Source: Desulfocapsa sp.
GTDB lineage: Bacteria; Desulfobacterota; Desulfobulbia; Desulfobulbales; Desulfocapsaceae
Length of the DNA: 64,000 nt
Direction: 5' to 3'
Assembly (NCBI GenBank): GCA_022712895.1
Contig: JAFLJS010000037.1
Location: 78,903 to 142,902 of the forward strand
Shown: positions 17,902 to 26,267 of the stretch, piece after piece
Position numbering within the stretch: the stretch's first letter is position 1
Layout: each line of letters opens with the position of its first letter
Program-made: the position numbers and the translations under genes
The notes under the pieces: generated by a model
Seen by the model: the letters and a program-made list of their open reading frames with translations, nothing else
Databases searched by the model: none
What the model was told of the DNA's origin: nothing

Positions 17902-18627
17902 ATGGAACAGGAACAACTTCCCAAAAATGTGAATCGTATTGAGGCGGGAGAGATCTTTTCTTTCGCCTGTCATCCGGGTGTTACCTGCTTCACTGCCTGT
18001 TGCCGACAGTTGGAGCTGGCGCTTACCCCATATGATATTTTGCGATTAAAAAGAGAAACAAAACTCGATTCTACGGCGTTTCTTGAACAGTATGTCATTC
18101 AGGAGCAGGAGGCCGAAGATGTTTTCCCTCGCTTCTATCTGACCATGGTGGATGACGGACAGGCTTCCTGCGTTTTTGTCTCAGACAAAGGTTGTACGGT
18201 ATACAGTGGAAGGCCCGGTGCATGTCGTGCTTACCCTATGGGGCGTGCCGCAATTCGCCAGGATGACCACTCCATTGATGAGTTTTTTGTGTTACTGAAA
18301 GAGTCCCATTGCCATGGTTTTGAAGAAGCGGAAGAGCAAAATAGCGAGAAGTATTCTGCAAGTCAGGGGCTGACTCTGTATAACGAATTCAATGATGCTG
18401 TGGCCGCGGTATTGCAACATACAAAAATCAGGCAGGGCTTGCGTTTGGGGCCAAAGCAGATTGAGTATTTTGTACTGGCTCTGTACGATCTTGATTCTTT
18501 TAGAAAACAGCTGGAAGAGGGAAGTCTACCTGGAAGTGAAAAGTTTGATGCAGCTACCCATAAAGAAGATGAACAGCTTTTGTTGTTTGGCGTGGAATGG
18601 TTGCGCGGGGAGTTATTTGGCCAATGA
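17902..18627 (+). CDS. YkgJ-family zinc/iron-chelating cysteine cluster protein
   Basis: A 241-residue protein with the CxxCxxCC-type cluster of PF03692: Cys23, Cys29 and Cys33-Cys34 in FACHPGVTCFTACC, then a later Cys pair in ASCVFVSDKGC and PGACRAYPMG. Such clusters are thought to bind zinc or iron. The protein follows secDF by nine bases. Its C-terminal half has no clear match. The last bases overlap the next gene's ATG. Confidence 0.88.
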   Translation: MEQEQLPKNVNRIEAGEIFSFACHPGVTCFTACCRQLELALTPYDILRLKRETKLDSTAFLEQYVIQEQEAEDVFPRFYLTMVDDGQASCVFVSDKGCTVYSGRPGACRAYPMGRAAIRQDDHSIDEFFVLLKESHCHGFEEAEEQNSEKYSASQGLTLYNEFNDAVAAVLQHTKIRQGLRLGPKQIEYFVLALYDLDSFRKQLEEGSLPGSEKFDAATHKEDEQLLLFGVEWLRGELFGQ

Positions 18628-19259
18628 AACTCAAGCTCGTTATTTTTGACTGTGATGGGGTGATGTTTGACTCCAAATTTGCCAACCAGACATACTACAA
18701 CCATCTTCTTCAGCACTTCGACTACCCGAAGATGGATGAGGAAGAAGTGGAGTACGTGCATATTCATAATGTGATGGAATCCACCCGTCATATCTTTCGC
18801 CATTATCCAGATCAAAGTTTAGCAGATGTTGATACATTTCGGCAGGAGACCGGATATGCTTCATTTCTGCAATATATGAAAATGGAAAAGGATCTTATCC
18901 CGTTCCTTGATATTTGTAAGCAGCAATATCAACTGGCTGTTTCCACCAATCGTACCAATACCATGGAGCCGATTCTGGATATCTTTAAGTTGGGAGATTA
19001 TTTTACAAAGGTGATGACGGCAGAGAATGCAAAACGTCCAAAACCGGCACCGGATGCTTTGCTCGAAATTCTAGAGCATTGTAATTGTGAGGTAGGTGAG
19101 GCGATCTATATTGGCGATTCCATAATCGACCGTCAACATTCAGATGGTTGTGGCATGCGTCTTATTGCCTTTCGAAACAAAGAACTGGCAGCAGAGTATC
19201 ATGTGACAAGTTTTCTGGAAATCCTTGATTTGCCACCATTCCAGGAGGCCGCCAAATAA
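18624..19259 (+). CDS. HAD-superfamily phosphatase (phosphoglycolate-like)
   Basis: A 211-residue HAD hydrolase. The first motif is FDCDGVMFD with nucleophile Asp9 and Asp11, the second has VSTNRTN, the lysine motif is AKRPKPAPDAL and the acidic one IYIGDSIIDRQ. The ATG at 18624 overlaps the preceding stop as ATGA, and an upstream GTG/ATG extension starting at 18597 is rejected because it falls inside the YkgJ coding region. The substrate is unknown; phosphoglycolate or another small phosphate ester is typical. Confidence 0.92.
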   Translation: MKLKLVIFDCDGVMFDSKFANQTYYNHLLQHFDYPKMDEEEVEYVHIHNVMESTRHIFRHYPDQSLADVDTFRQETGYASFLQYMKMEKDLIPFLDICKQQYQLAVSTNRTNTMEPILDIFKLGDYFTKVMTAENAKRPKPAPDALLEILEHCNCEVGEAIYIGDSIIDRQHSDGCGMRLIAFRNKELAAEYHVTSFLEILDLPPFQEAAK

Positions 19260-19261
19260 GC

Positions 19262-20317
19262 TTACTCCTCGCGCCCTTCATCCACTCGTTTAATTCCTTC
19301 CATTAAGAGCATCATAAAATCCCCGATTTCTGCTGCTTTCATTTCGTCAGGGCTTAATCCTGTGGTAAAGGTGTAACGCCCTTCTTTTTCTTTCAGCATG
19401 TCAAAAATTGCAGCCTGATTAGTCACATCGTGATACTGGGCATTGATTACACAGCCCTCACGGAAAGAGACTTTGGCGTTGCCATTGGGCAGCTCAAGAG
19501 AAAGAATGCCGGTTTTCTGGTTCATGTGAAAAATCTGGAAAAGCTCAGCCGGTGGCATTTCATGAATCCAGCCGCTCATGCACGCGTCAAATATTCTAGA
19601 GCGGTGACTATTGGATACGCTTAAACGTTGTACAAGAACCTTGGCCATAAACAGTTGAAGTTCTGGGATACGATCAATGAGTCGGCAGAAAGCATCACCC
19701 GCGATGGATAACACCTCAGTTTCCTCTATGGTTTTGACATCTGCTCCAGCTACATCTTTTCCAAGATAGCTCATCTCACCACAAATATCACCGGGTTTGA
19801 GAGTGGCGATGACAAGCGAATTGTCACTGACCACAAGTTCACCGGAAAGAATGAGGTAGAGGTAGAGCGAACTCTGCCCTTTGGTGATAAGGGTCGCGTT
19901 AGCTGTTACTTTTTCCTTTCTAAAGCATCGAACTGCTGAAGCAATTTCAGTGTCTGGGATGGCCTTGATAAGGGGGTAATCTTGAATCTCTTTCAGGAGT
20001 GCGGCATCCTCGGAATCAAGGGGGCTGACAACGGCATCAATCAATCCTTCATCGTTTGCTTTTTCTTCTGAAATCTTGGTGAATTTAATAAGTCCACTGC
20101 ACCCACTACAGTTATACACTTTGTCGTCATTATCGCTGTTTGCGTTATCAAGATACTCAAAAAGTAAATTCGTCATTTCTCTAACAAGAATAAGGCAAGT
20201 AGGCTTGTTTCCAGGGCAGGAAAGTGCTTTCTCTGAGAGGGTTAGCAACTCTCCTTTAGCGTAAAGGGGACAATTGTTGTCTACCGTGATTTTGAAATAG
20301 AGTTTAAATGAATTCAT
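19262..20317 (-). CDS. Cyclic-nucleotide-binding domain protein with DUF4388
   Basis: A 351-residue cytoplasmic protein, convergent with the HAD gene. The N-terminal ~100 residues hold six cysteines (in NNCPLY, LSCPGNKPTC and YNCSGCSGLI) like a metal-binding module. A cNMP-binding domain follows (about residues 110-225; LYLILSGELVV and LKPGDICGEMSYLGK). The C-terminal region (about 250-340, WIHEMPPAELFQIFHMNQKTG, GNAKVSFREGCVINAQY) matches DUF4388, seen in PatA-type regulators. The ATG at 20317 is preferred to GTG at 20335; neither has a strong binding site. It is divergent from the E2-like gene, so they may share a control region. Confidence 0.8.
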   Translation of the reverse strand: MNSFKLYFKITVDNNCPLYAKGELLTLSEKALSCPGNKPTCLILVREMTNLLFEYLDNANSDNDDKVYNCSGCSGLIKFTKISEEKANDEGLIDAVVSPLDSEDAALLKEIQDYPLIKAIPDTEIASAVRCFRKEKVTANATLITKGQSSLYLYLILSGELVVSDNSLVIATLKPGDICGEMSYLGKDVAGADVKTIEETEVLSIAGDAFCRLIDRIPELQLFMAKVLVQRLSVSNSHRSRIFDACMSGWIHEMPPAELFQIFHMNQKTGILSLELPNGNAKVSFREGCVINAQYHDVTNQAAIFDMLKEKEGRYTFTTGLSPDEMKAAEIGDFMMLLMEGIKRVDEGREE

Positions 20318-20392
20318 TGCGCCATAATATATCACAAAACACGTACCGTTGTAGGAGAAAGTTTTTTTTTATCTTAAGATTAAAAAAAAATT

Positions 20393-20420
20393 TTGAATTC
20401 CCAGAAGTTACTGCTATACT
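20393..20420 (+). promoter_or_regulatory. Candidate promoter of the E2-like gene
   Basis: TTGAAT at 20393-20398 and TATACT at 20415-20420 are spaced by 16 bases, 46 bases before the ATG. It lies in an A/T-rich 150-base divergent region with runs of T and A (about 20361-20394). A regulator site cannot be named. Confidence 0.6.
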
Positions 20421-20466
20421 TCATCTATCTAACCCTACACACTAGTCTATTAGAAAATGATTTACT

Positions 20467-22896
20467 ATGAGCAAAACCACGAATCAACTCGAAGATGTTT
20501 TTCAAGAAGTCAGTGATTACTTTGCCTCCGTCTCAGGGGTGACTGTCACTCCCGGTGAGGGCTCTCCTCCTGAACAATATACCATTACATATAAATTGAG
20601 TGGTGTCTGCAAGGAAAATAATGGGGAGGTATACAGCTGTGATACTCATGTGATCTCCCTTTCTCTCCCTTTCGGGTTCCCTCACTTCCCGCCAAACTGC
20701 CTTCCGGAGAGTCCCACATTTCATCCCGATTTTGACTCATCTGCCATCTGCATTGGTGATGTGTGGGAGAAAGACAAATCCGTTGTTCAGTTGATCCTTC
20801 ATATTGGTCGTATGGTTGCGGGTGAAACATTTTCTGAATCCAACGTATTTAATGAAGAGGCGGCAGAATGGTATAAAGCAAATAGTGATAAGTTGCCATT
20901 TGACAGTGCAGATTTTCAACATATTTCGCCTCCTCTGGTAGAAGAGGATGACGAAGATTTTGATACCATTGATACGCTGGATGATGATGCCTTTGGCGAA
21001 CCTTTTTCTCTGGAAACAGATGAGCCGCAAGAAGCGTCGGTGGATGTTGACCGTTTACAGCTCATGGCAAAGCAGAAACGCTTTAATACCCTTTACAGAG
21101 AGCTTGGTAAGATAACGAAACAGTTTCCAGGGCGTGAAACACTCGAAGCAGATACTCGGAATGCAATCGATATCAGTACAAACCTCTTCCGTGAAGGAGA
21201 AGAGCTGGAGTACCAGGGAAAACTAAGAGAAGCTCTGGAGAAATTTGACGCTATTGAAAACATGGTTTCTGATTACCCTCAGATTCAAGAAGCAAAGAGT
21301 AGAGTCCAGCAGGCGTTTGATCTTCTAGGCGATTGGGTGAATGGTGGGCCGGATTCCAGTGAGAATCTGATTGTAGAAGATACCTTTGTTGATTCAGCTG
21401 CCGTAACAGATAACGACGAGGCTATAGAAAATAGCGAAGGGAAGCGGACTTTTTTTGAAGATAAAAAGGCCGCAAGTAAGAAATGGATCGTTACGGCTCT
21501 GGGTCTTGGAGTCGTAGCCTTGTTTGTAACCTTGATTATTTCCTATTTTTCACTTAGTTCAAGCCTTGAGAAAGCAGAGCAGCGTTATGGAGAGTGCCAG
21601 GTTTTGCTGGACAAAAATAATTTTATTGTTGCCCAACGAAAATGTGAGGAAGCCCTGGTTCTGATTTCTGAAGTACGATTGGTCAAGCAGAATGCAAAAG
21701 AGCAGCTTACCGCTAAAATTCAGTCTATTCTCCAGTCACCTAAGCTCAAGCAAGGATTGGATGGCAAGGTGAAGTTCGAAGGGGTGTATATCACCAGATC
21801 TGCCAAAGAGTTAATTATTACGTTTAAAGAGACAAAAACATATGGAGATGCATTCTTTGAAGAACAGCGCTGGGATGAAGCAGCGCTCAGCTATACAAAA
21901 GCCTTAATGACGGCAAAAAGTTCTGATGCCATAGACGATAGCTTGTTGGCAGAAATCAGGAAACGGATGCCGCGGGCGCAGTTTAATGGGATTATGCTGT
22001 CTGGTGAAAAGGCACTGGCAAGCTCAGACTGGTATGGAGCCACAGAGCATTTCGGCTCAGCCCTTCAGTTAGCCAAAGAAAACCCAAATGTTTTGCCTGA
22101 AGATATTACACAGCTGGAGTTGCTCTCAAATCAGGCTGAATTCAATGTGTTGCGTGATGAAGGGCATTCGGCTTTCAAGGCTGGTAACTGGGCTGTTGCA
22201 CTAACACGTTATCAAGGTGCACTGGAATTGGTTAAGAAACTCGGTCTGGCAAAGTCGGATACTATAACCAGTCTTCGTGAAAATATTGTTAGAACAAATA
22301 TCTACATGGCAATTGAGAAGGGGAAGAAAGCATTTTCTGCCTCAAACTGGGATGAAGTTATTGGCCAGTATGAAAAGGCTATTGTTTTACTGGAGGAGAA
22401 TTCGGAACTGTTAAGCAGTATTAACACCCAGGCAAGTGGTGAAAAGCTCTCCCGAATAATGCTCCATGCTGAAATTATTCAGGGTAAACAGTCGCTGGCT
22501 AAATTTCTGAAGGATGAAGGGCTTGAGCAGGCAGTGGGTAAGATGCAGGAAATTCATCAAATAATATCCCGTAGCAAGTTTGCTGATATTTCAGAATTTC
22601 GAATTCTTATGGATGAGTTAACTGTTGATATCGACGCAACCAGAGAGAAGATACAGATCCGTAAACAGTCGGCATACCTGACTGAAAATTACGAGAAACT
22701 TTTTCTTGCGCATTATCCAGCTACATCAGGTTCGATACTGAGTTCTCCGAAGGTGGAATACCTTAAGAACGTAGGCAATAAACTGTTGTTCAGAATGCAG
22801 TGTACGGAAAAGGCCGGTGGCAGGCCCCTTCGTTTACAGATGGATTATCTCTATTCTCCTGCCAGTGGGACTTGGCAGTTCTATACTGGTAACTAG
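20467..22896 (+). CDS. Membrane protein with N-terminal ubiquitin-conjugating E2-like domain and C-terminal TPR-like region
   Basis: An 809-residue protein of unknown function. Residues ~1-145 read as an E2/UBC fold: PFGFPHFPP before the active site, H86-P87-D88 in place of HPN, and AICIGDVW with candidate catalytic Cys95, then VVQLILHIGRMV and FNEEAAEWYKANSDKL, which matches the E2 C-terminal helix pattern. Residues ~155-190 form a very acidic linker, residues ~200-290 a helical region, and 341-362 one membrane segment (IVTALGLGVVALFVTLIISYF). About residues 370-750 are helical TPR-like repeats (such as AALSYTKALMTAK and ALTRYQGALELV), and the C-terminal ~45 residues a small beta-like piece (LRLQMDYLYSP). 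The E2 part would be cytosolic. No E1, JAB or ubiquitin-like gene is adjacent. Confidence 0.75.
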   Translation: MSKTTNQLEDVFQEVSDYFASVSGVTVTPGEGSPPEQYTITYKLSGVCKENNGEVYSCDTHVISLSLPFGFPHFPPNCLPESPTFHPDFDSSAICIGDVWEKDKSVVQLILHIGRMVAGETFSESNVFNEEAAEWYKANSDKLPFDSADFQHISPPLVEEDDEDFDTIDTLDDDAFGEPFSLETDEPQEASVDVDRLQLMAKQKRFNTLYRELGKITKQFPGRETLEADTRNAIDISTNLFREGEELEYQGKLREALEKFDAIENMVSDYPQIQEAKSRVQQAFDLLGDWVNGGPDSSENLIVEDTFVDSAAVTDNDEAIENSEGKRTFFEDKKAASKKWIVTALGLGVVALFVTLIISYFSLSSSLEKAEQRYGECQVLLDKNNFIVAQRKCEEALVLISEVRLVKQNAKEQLTAKIQSILQSPKLKQGLDGKVKFEGVYITRSAKELIITFKETKTYGDAFFEEQRWDEAALSYTKALMTAKSSDAIDDSLLAEIRKRMPRAQFNGIMLSGEKALASSDWYGATEHFGSALQLAKENPNVLPEDITQLELLSNQAEFNVLRDEGHSAFKAGNWAVALTRYQGALELVKKLGLAKSDTITSLRENIVRTNIYMAIEKGKKAFSASNWDEVIGQYEKAIVLLEENSELLSSINTQASGEKLSRIMLHAEIIQGKQSLAKFLKDEGLEQAVGKMQEIHQIISRSKFADISEFRILMDELTVDIDATREKIQIRKQSAYLTENYEKLFLAHYPATSGSILSSPKVEYLKNVGNKLLFRMQCTEKAGGRPLRLQMDYLYSPASGTWQFYTGN

Positions 22897-22960
22897 GAAA
22901 CAAGCTTTCTGGAAATGCCCACCCTCAGAAAGGCTCCCTGGTCGTCATTGCATGGCTTTT

Positions 22961-23209
22961 TCAGTGGTGATGATGGTGGTGCCCGTGTGTGTCGTCTGTT
23001 GCAGCGCCGCCTGCGGCAGTAAGCGCTTTTTCCAGATACTTGCTCACTTCTTCCATGGCTGTAACAGCAGCCTTTAGATTAGCTTCCACCTCTTTGGCGC
23101 CATTTTCCTGGCCAGCAAGTGTCGCCCATTTGTTGCACTCTTCTGCGTGGCCACGATTGTGCTCAATCCAGTGGGGTAACAGTACCCGTAACTTTTCCAG
23201 TTCGTTCAT
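22961..23209 (-). CDS. Small helical protein with natural C-terminal His6 tail
   Basis: An 82-residue protein read from the ATG at 23209 (MNELEKLRVLLPHWIEHN). The body is a predicted helical hairpin with many Glu and Ala residues (HAEECNKWATLAGQE, EANLKAAVTAMEEVSKYLEKAL), and it ends with TDDTHGHHHHHH. Related anaerobe proteins carry similar His tails and occur beside CooT. The tail suggests binding of nickel or another transition metal. It follows the CooT gene closely and is transcribed with it. Codons for His are mixed CAC/CAT, so the tail is genuine, not a cloning tag. Confidence 0.8.
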   Translation of the reverse strand: MNELEKLRVLLPHWIEHNRGHAEECNKWATLAGQENGAKEVEANLKAAVTAMEEVSKYLEKALTAAGGAATDDTHGHHHHHH

Positions 23210-23231
23210 GTTTGTTCTCCTGCTATGGAAA

Positions 23232-23417
23232 TTAACCCAGAATGACTTTGCCACCCAGGAAATCTATGGATTGCACGCTTACATTCGGAACAAATTTGGG
23301 ATCTTCAAAAAAAGTGCTTACTTCAACCCCATTCTCTTTCACATCGAGTCGGGTAACGCTTTCCATTACCAACTCTTCCTGATCGTTCTCAGTTTTTACA
23401 ACGCTCATTTGACACAT
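23232..23417 (-). CDS. CooT family nickel-binding protein
   Basis: A 61-residue protein starting MCQMSVV, with the family pattern EELVMESVTRLDVKENGV and a C-terminal IDFLGGKVIL. In the studied CooT the Cys at position 2 binds nickel for carbon monoxide dehydrogenase; here Cys2 is present. A good AAGGTGAAATC ribosome binding site precedes the ATG. It begins 9 bases after kdsD and is followed by the His6-tail gene, forming a small operon. A CODH gene is not in the window. Confidence 0.88.
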   Translation of the reverse strand: MCQMSVVKTENDQEELVMESVTRLDVKENGVEVSTFFEDPKFVPNVSVQSIDFLGGKVILG

Positions 23418-23426
23418 GATTTCACC

Positions 23427-24398
23427 TTATACCAGAAGACGGAATTCACCCTTACCAAGTAAGTTGTGGAGGTGTAATATTCCAACCAGTTTTTTGTCCT
23501 CTCCAACAATGGGGAGGATTGTTATCTCATGTTGCTGCAGTATGCTCAAGGCATCAACTGCTTGAATATTTGCCTCACTTGAAACAGGATCAGCAGTCAT
23601 GAAATTCTCCACAGAGATAGTTGTGATATCTCTGGATTCTGCAACGGCACGTCGTACATCACCGTCTGTTATGATACCTAACAGTTTGTTTTTCTGGTCA
23701 ATTATCAGGACAGCGCCAAGATTTTTACTGTTCAGCACTGTGACCGCATCTATTGCGAGGGTTCCTGCCAAAACACAGGGGATAGAGTCGCCCTGTTGCA
23801 TCACTTCACTGACATTTACTTTTAACCGTTCACCAAGACTGCCGCCAGGGTGGTTTTTACGGAAATCGGTGGCTCGAAACTGTTTTCGGTTCAAAAGAAC
23901 AACGGCCAGGGCATCGCCCATGGCAAGGGTTGCTGTGGTGGAGGCTGTGGGGGCAAGGCCTAAGGGACATGCTTCTTTAGGCACATGGATATCAAGAACT
24001 ATATCACAGGCTCTGGCCAGAGCAGATGTTTTTCCGCCAGTCATGGCAATGATTGTGTTTCCCCTTTTTTTCAGGCTGATGAGCAGTGCATTCAGTTCTG
24101 TACTTTCGCCGGAGTAAGAGATGGCGAGAACCACATCCGAAGAAGCCACCATGCCAAGATCTCCATGCATGGCTTCAACGGGATGGAGAAAAAAGGAAGG
24201 AGTACCGGTGGAGTTAAGGGTTGCTGAAATCTTTTGACCGACTAGGCCTGATTTGCCGATTCCTGTAATCACTAGGCGACTGGGGCAGGTGAAAATAATT
24301 TCCACAGCCTCATTAAACTCTTCTCCAATTCGGGAGCGAACAGCGGCTAAGCCCTGTTCTTCAATTTCAAGGACTTTCCTGGCTTCTTCTATTGACAT
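23427..24398 (-). CDS. kdsD: Arabinose 5-phosphate isomerase
   Basis: Interconverts ribulose 5-phosphate and arabinose 5-phosphate, the precursor of Kdo in lipopolysaccharide. The 323-residue protein has a SIS domain (ITGIGKSGLVGQK, SYSGESTELN, KEACPLGLAPTASTT) and two CBS domains (about residues 205-320) ending HNLLGKGEF. AAAGGA precedes the ATG at 24398. The operon continues with the CooT and His-tail genes. The substrate-sensing role of the CBS pair is usual for this family. Confidence 0.95.
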   Translation of the reverse strand: MSIEEARKVLEIEEQGLAAVRSRIGEEFNEAVEIIFTCPSRLVITGIGKSGLVGQKISATLNSTGTPSFFLHPVEAMHGDLGMVASSDVVLAISYSGESTELNALLISLKKRGNTIIAMTGGKTSALARACDIVLDIHVPKEACPLGLAPTASTTATLAMGDALAVVLLNRKQFRATDFRKNHPGGSLGERLKVNVSEVMQQGDSIPCVLAGTLAIDAVTVLNSKNLGAVLIIDQKNKLLGIITDGDVRRAVAESRDITTISVENFMTADPVSSEANIQAVDALSILQQHEITILPIVGEDKKLVGILHLHNLLGKGEFRLLV

Positions 24399-24551
24399 GA
24401 TTGCATTCCTTTGGTGGGCTGTGGTAACACCCTGTTCACTGCTAAAATATGAATTCTGTAATGTGTCGGCAACATATAAATGCTGTATAGTAATCTTATG
24501 TATGATTTTATGGGTATCATAGTAAGCAAATATAATAGAGAACCCGTCAGG

Positions 24552-25697
24552 ATGTCATTAAAAAAACGTCTAAACAAAATCGTGTCATGTATCTGTTTGC
24601 TGATTTCTTTGTCGTTTGCCTGTAGTGCTGACGCTCTTGAACCACAGGAGATCCTTGTCCTCGCCAATGGTCAGGAAAGAGCCGGGGTGGCGCTGGCACG
24701 TTTTTATATGCAGCAGCGAAACATTCCTCCTGAAAATCTATTGCTCATTCAAACTGCGGTCAATGAAGAGATTCCCCGTTATTATTATGACGATGAAATA
24801 GCCGGGCCAGTACGCAATTTTTTGGCAGACAATCCTACCATCAGTTGTCTGCTCCTCTTTTACGGTATACCATTGCGAATCGACGGGCATGCGCTGACAA
24901 ATGAAAATCTTAAGGAGAAAAAGAGTCATGTCGCTCGTCGTCAACAAGATCCCATGGCTTCTGTTGATTCAGAGTTAAGCCTGGTACGAGTACCGGGGCA
25001 TCCCATAGCAGGCTGGGTGCAAAACCCATATTTTCTGCAATTTCAAACACAAAAAACAGAATACAGAAAAGCACAGGTACTGATGGTTGCTCGGCTTGAC
25101 GGACCGGATGAGCAGACGGTGCGTCGTTTGATTGTTGACAGTATCGAGGTTGAAAAAAAAGGCCTGACTGGCACTGCCTATTTTGATGCTCGCTGGCCAC
25201 AACCGGAAAATACGAAAAAACTGCAGGGGTATGCATTATATGATAATGCTATTCATGAAGCGGCAAGAATCACGAAAAAAGTGGTGCCCACGATTATCGA
25301 CGAGCAGTCGAGTTTGTTTCAGGCAGGCGATGCTGCCGATGCTATTCTCTATTGCGGCTGGTATAGCCATGCCAAATATGTAGATGCTTTTGACTGGCAA
25401 CAGGGAGCAGTCGCTTACCATATTGCCAGTAGTGAATGTACCACACTTAAAAAAGAGGGAAGTCAGGTCTGGTGCAAGCGTCTACTGGAGGAAGGGGTGG
25501 CCGCCACCATCGGTCCGGTCGGAGAACCCTATGTGCAGGCATTTCCGTTTCCACAGCTTTTTTTCGGTCTGCTCCTCGATGGTGATTTTACTCTGGCTGA
25601 GGCATACTTTTTAAGCCTTCCGTATATCTCCTGGAAAATGGTGCTGATTGGTGATCCACTCTATCAACCGTTTCGGGCGCGTGGCATATTGCCCTAA
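24552..25697 (+). CDS. TIGR03790 family secreted protein
   Basis: A 381-residue protein of the TIGR03790 family, whose function is not known. The start at 24552 (MSLKKRLNKIV) gives a signal peptide (about residues 1-30, ending SADA). The frame also stays open upstream to 24480. The conserved start EILVLANGQERAGVALARFYMQ with NIPPENLL, and later GDPLYQPF at the end, match the family. The gene converges with the next minus-strand gene and their stop codons overlap. Confidence 0.82.
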   Translation: MSLKKRLNKIVSCICLLISLSFACSADALEPQEILVLANGQERAGVALARFYMQQRNIPPENLLLIQTAVNEEIPRYYYDDEIAGPVRNFLADNPTISCLLLFYGIPLRIDGHALTNENLKEKKSHVARRQQDPMASVDSELSLVRVPGHPIAGWVQNPYFLQFQTQKTEYRKAQVLMVARLDGPDEQTVRRLIVDSIEVEKKGLTGTAYFDARWPQPENTKKLQGYALYDNAIHEAARITKKVVPTIIDEQSSLFQAGDAADAILYCGWYSHAKYVDAFDWQQGAVAYHIASSECTTLKKEGSQVWCKRLLEEGVAATIGPVGEPYVQAFPFPQLFFGLLLDGDFTLAEAYFLSLPYISWKMVLIGDPLYQPFRARGILP

Positions 25698-26188
25698 AGC
25701 GGTTTCCTAGCATTGCCCAACCGTTTTTGTTCCTTCTCAAGAATTTCGCCAAGGATAAAAGCAAGATCGCCGATCAGCTGGATGCAATGCTTGCGACTGC
25801 TGTCGGGATTGGAATAATATTCTTTTACGGCATCCCGATCACTCCACTCCATGCCCGTGATCTCCTGGCAGGTGTTGCCGCCGAATGTCTCGGTGAGTTT
25901 GTCGAATTCCTTGGTGAGCCTGTGGCCAGCACTCCACATTCTGGGATTTTCTCTTTCCTTGAGGTTTCCTCTGCCGTGCAGGGTAGAAACTGCAGCCACT
26001 GCGCCGAGAAGTGTCCCGCAAACTGATCCGGAACCGGCGATTCCACCAGCAAATGCACCCACGGCTTTGATGGTTTTTTCATCTTCCTGTTGTATCTTTT
26101 CCAGACCCACGGCCAGGATAGCTTGGCTTCAATGGAACCGTTTTTTGAAAAGATCCATCGCCTTTTCTCGCATATCTTCTGGAGTCAT
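25694..26188 (-). CDS. C_GCAxxG_C_C family protein with selenocysteine at codon 20
   Basis: A 164-residue protein of the C_GCAxxG_C_C redox family, with one in-frame TGA at 26129-26131 (codon 20). The frame opens at ATG 26188 (MTPEDMREKAMDLFKKRFH), the TGA replaces the first family cysteine (FH[TGA]SQAILAVG), and then continues with GSVCGTLLGAV (Cys57), NTCQEITG (Cys107) and KHCIQLIG (Cys135). Automatic calls would start at GTG 26110 and lose the N-terminus. A hairpin (26101-26117) eleven bases after the TGA fits a bacterial SECIS. AGGG lies before the ATG. Members with Sec are known in this family (from memory). Confidence 0.85.
26093..26120 (-). other. Candidate SECIS hairpin after the UGA of the C_GCAxxG_C_C gene
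   Basis: In the RNA, CCUGGCC and GGUCUGG (with GUG between them; 26117 to 26101) form an upper stem with a U-U mismatch, which recalls the bulged U of the E. coli element, and a loop carrying GU. The base of the upper stem is 11 bases after UGA. The flanking UAU and AUA (to 26093) can extend it. Confidence 0.6.
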
Positions 26189-26267
26189 GGTATTTTCCCT
26201 GTTGACTGGTCGTTTTTAAATTTAATTTTCTTTCGTCTCTTTTTACTCTTTCTGTGGGAAAATTCCA

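Noticed and set aside
22905..22944. Imperfect stem between the E2-like gene and the His-tail gene as a terminator
   Set aside because: The stem has a bulge and no T tract; not supported.
22961..22978. A His6 stretch as a sign of a cloned construct
   Set aside because: It follows a native conserved gene beside CooT, with mixed codons, and similar tails occur in natural relatives.
25694..26110. A 138-residue C_GCAxxG_C_C protein starting at GTG 26110
   Set aside because: It has no ribosome binding site and lacks the conserved N-terminus; the upstream frame fits the family if the TGA is selenocysteine.
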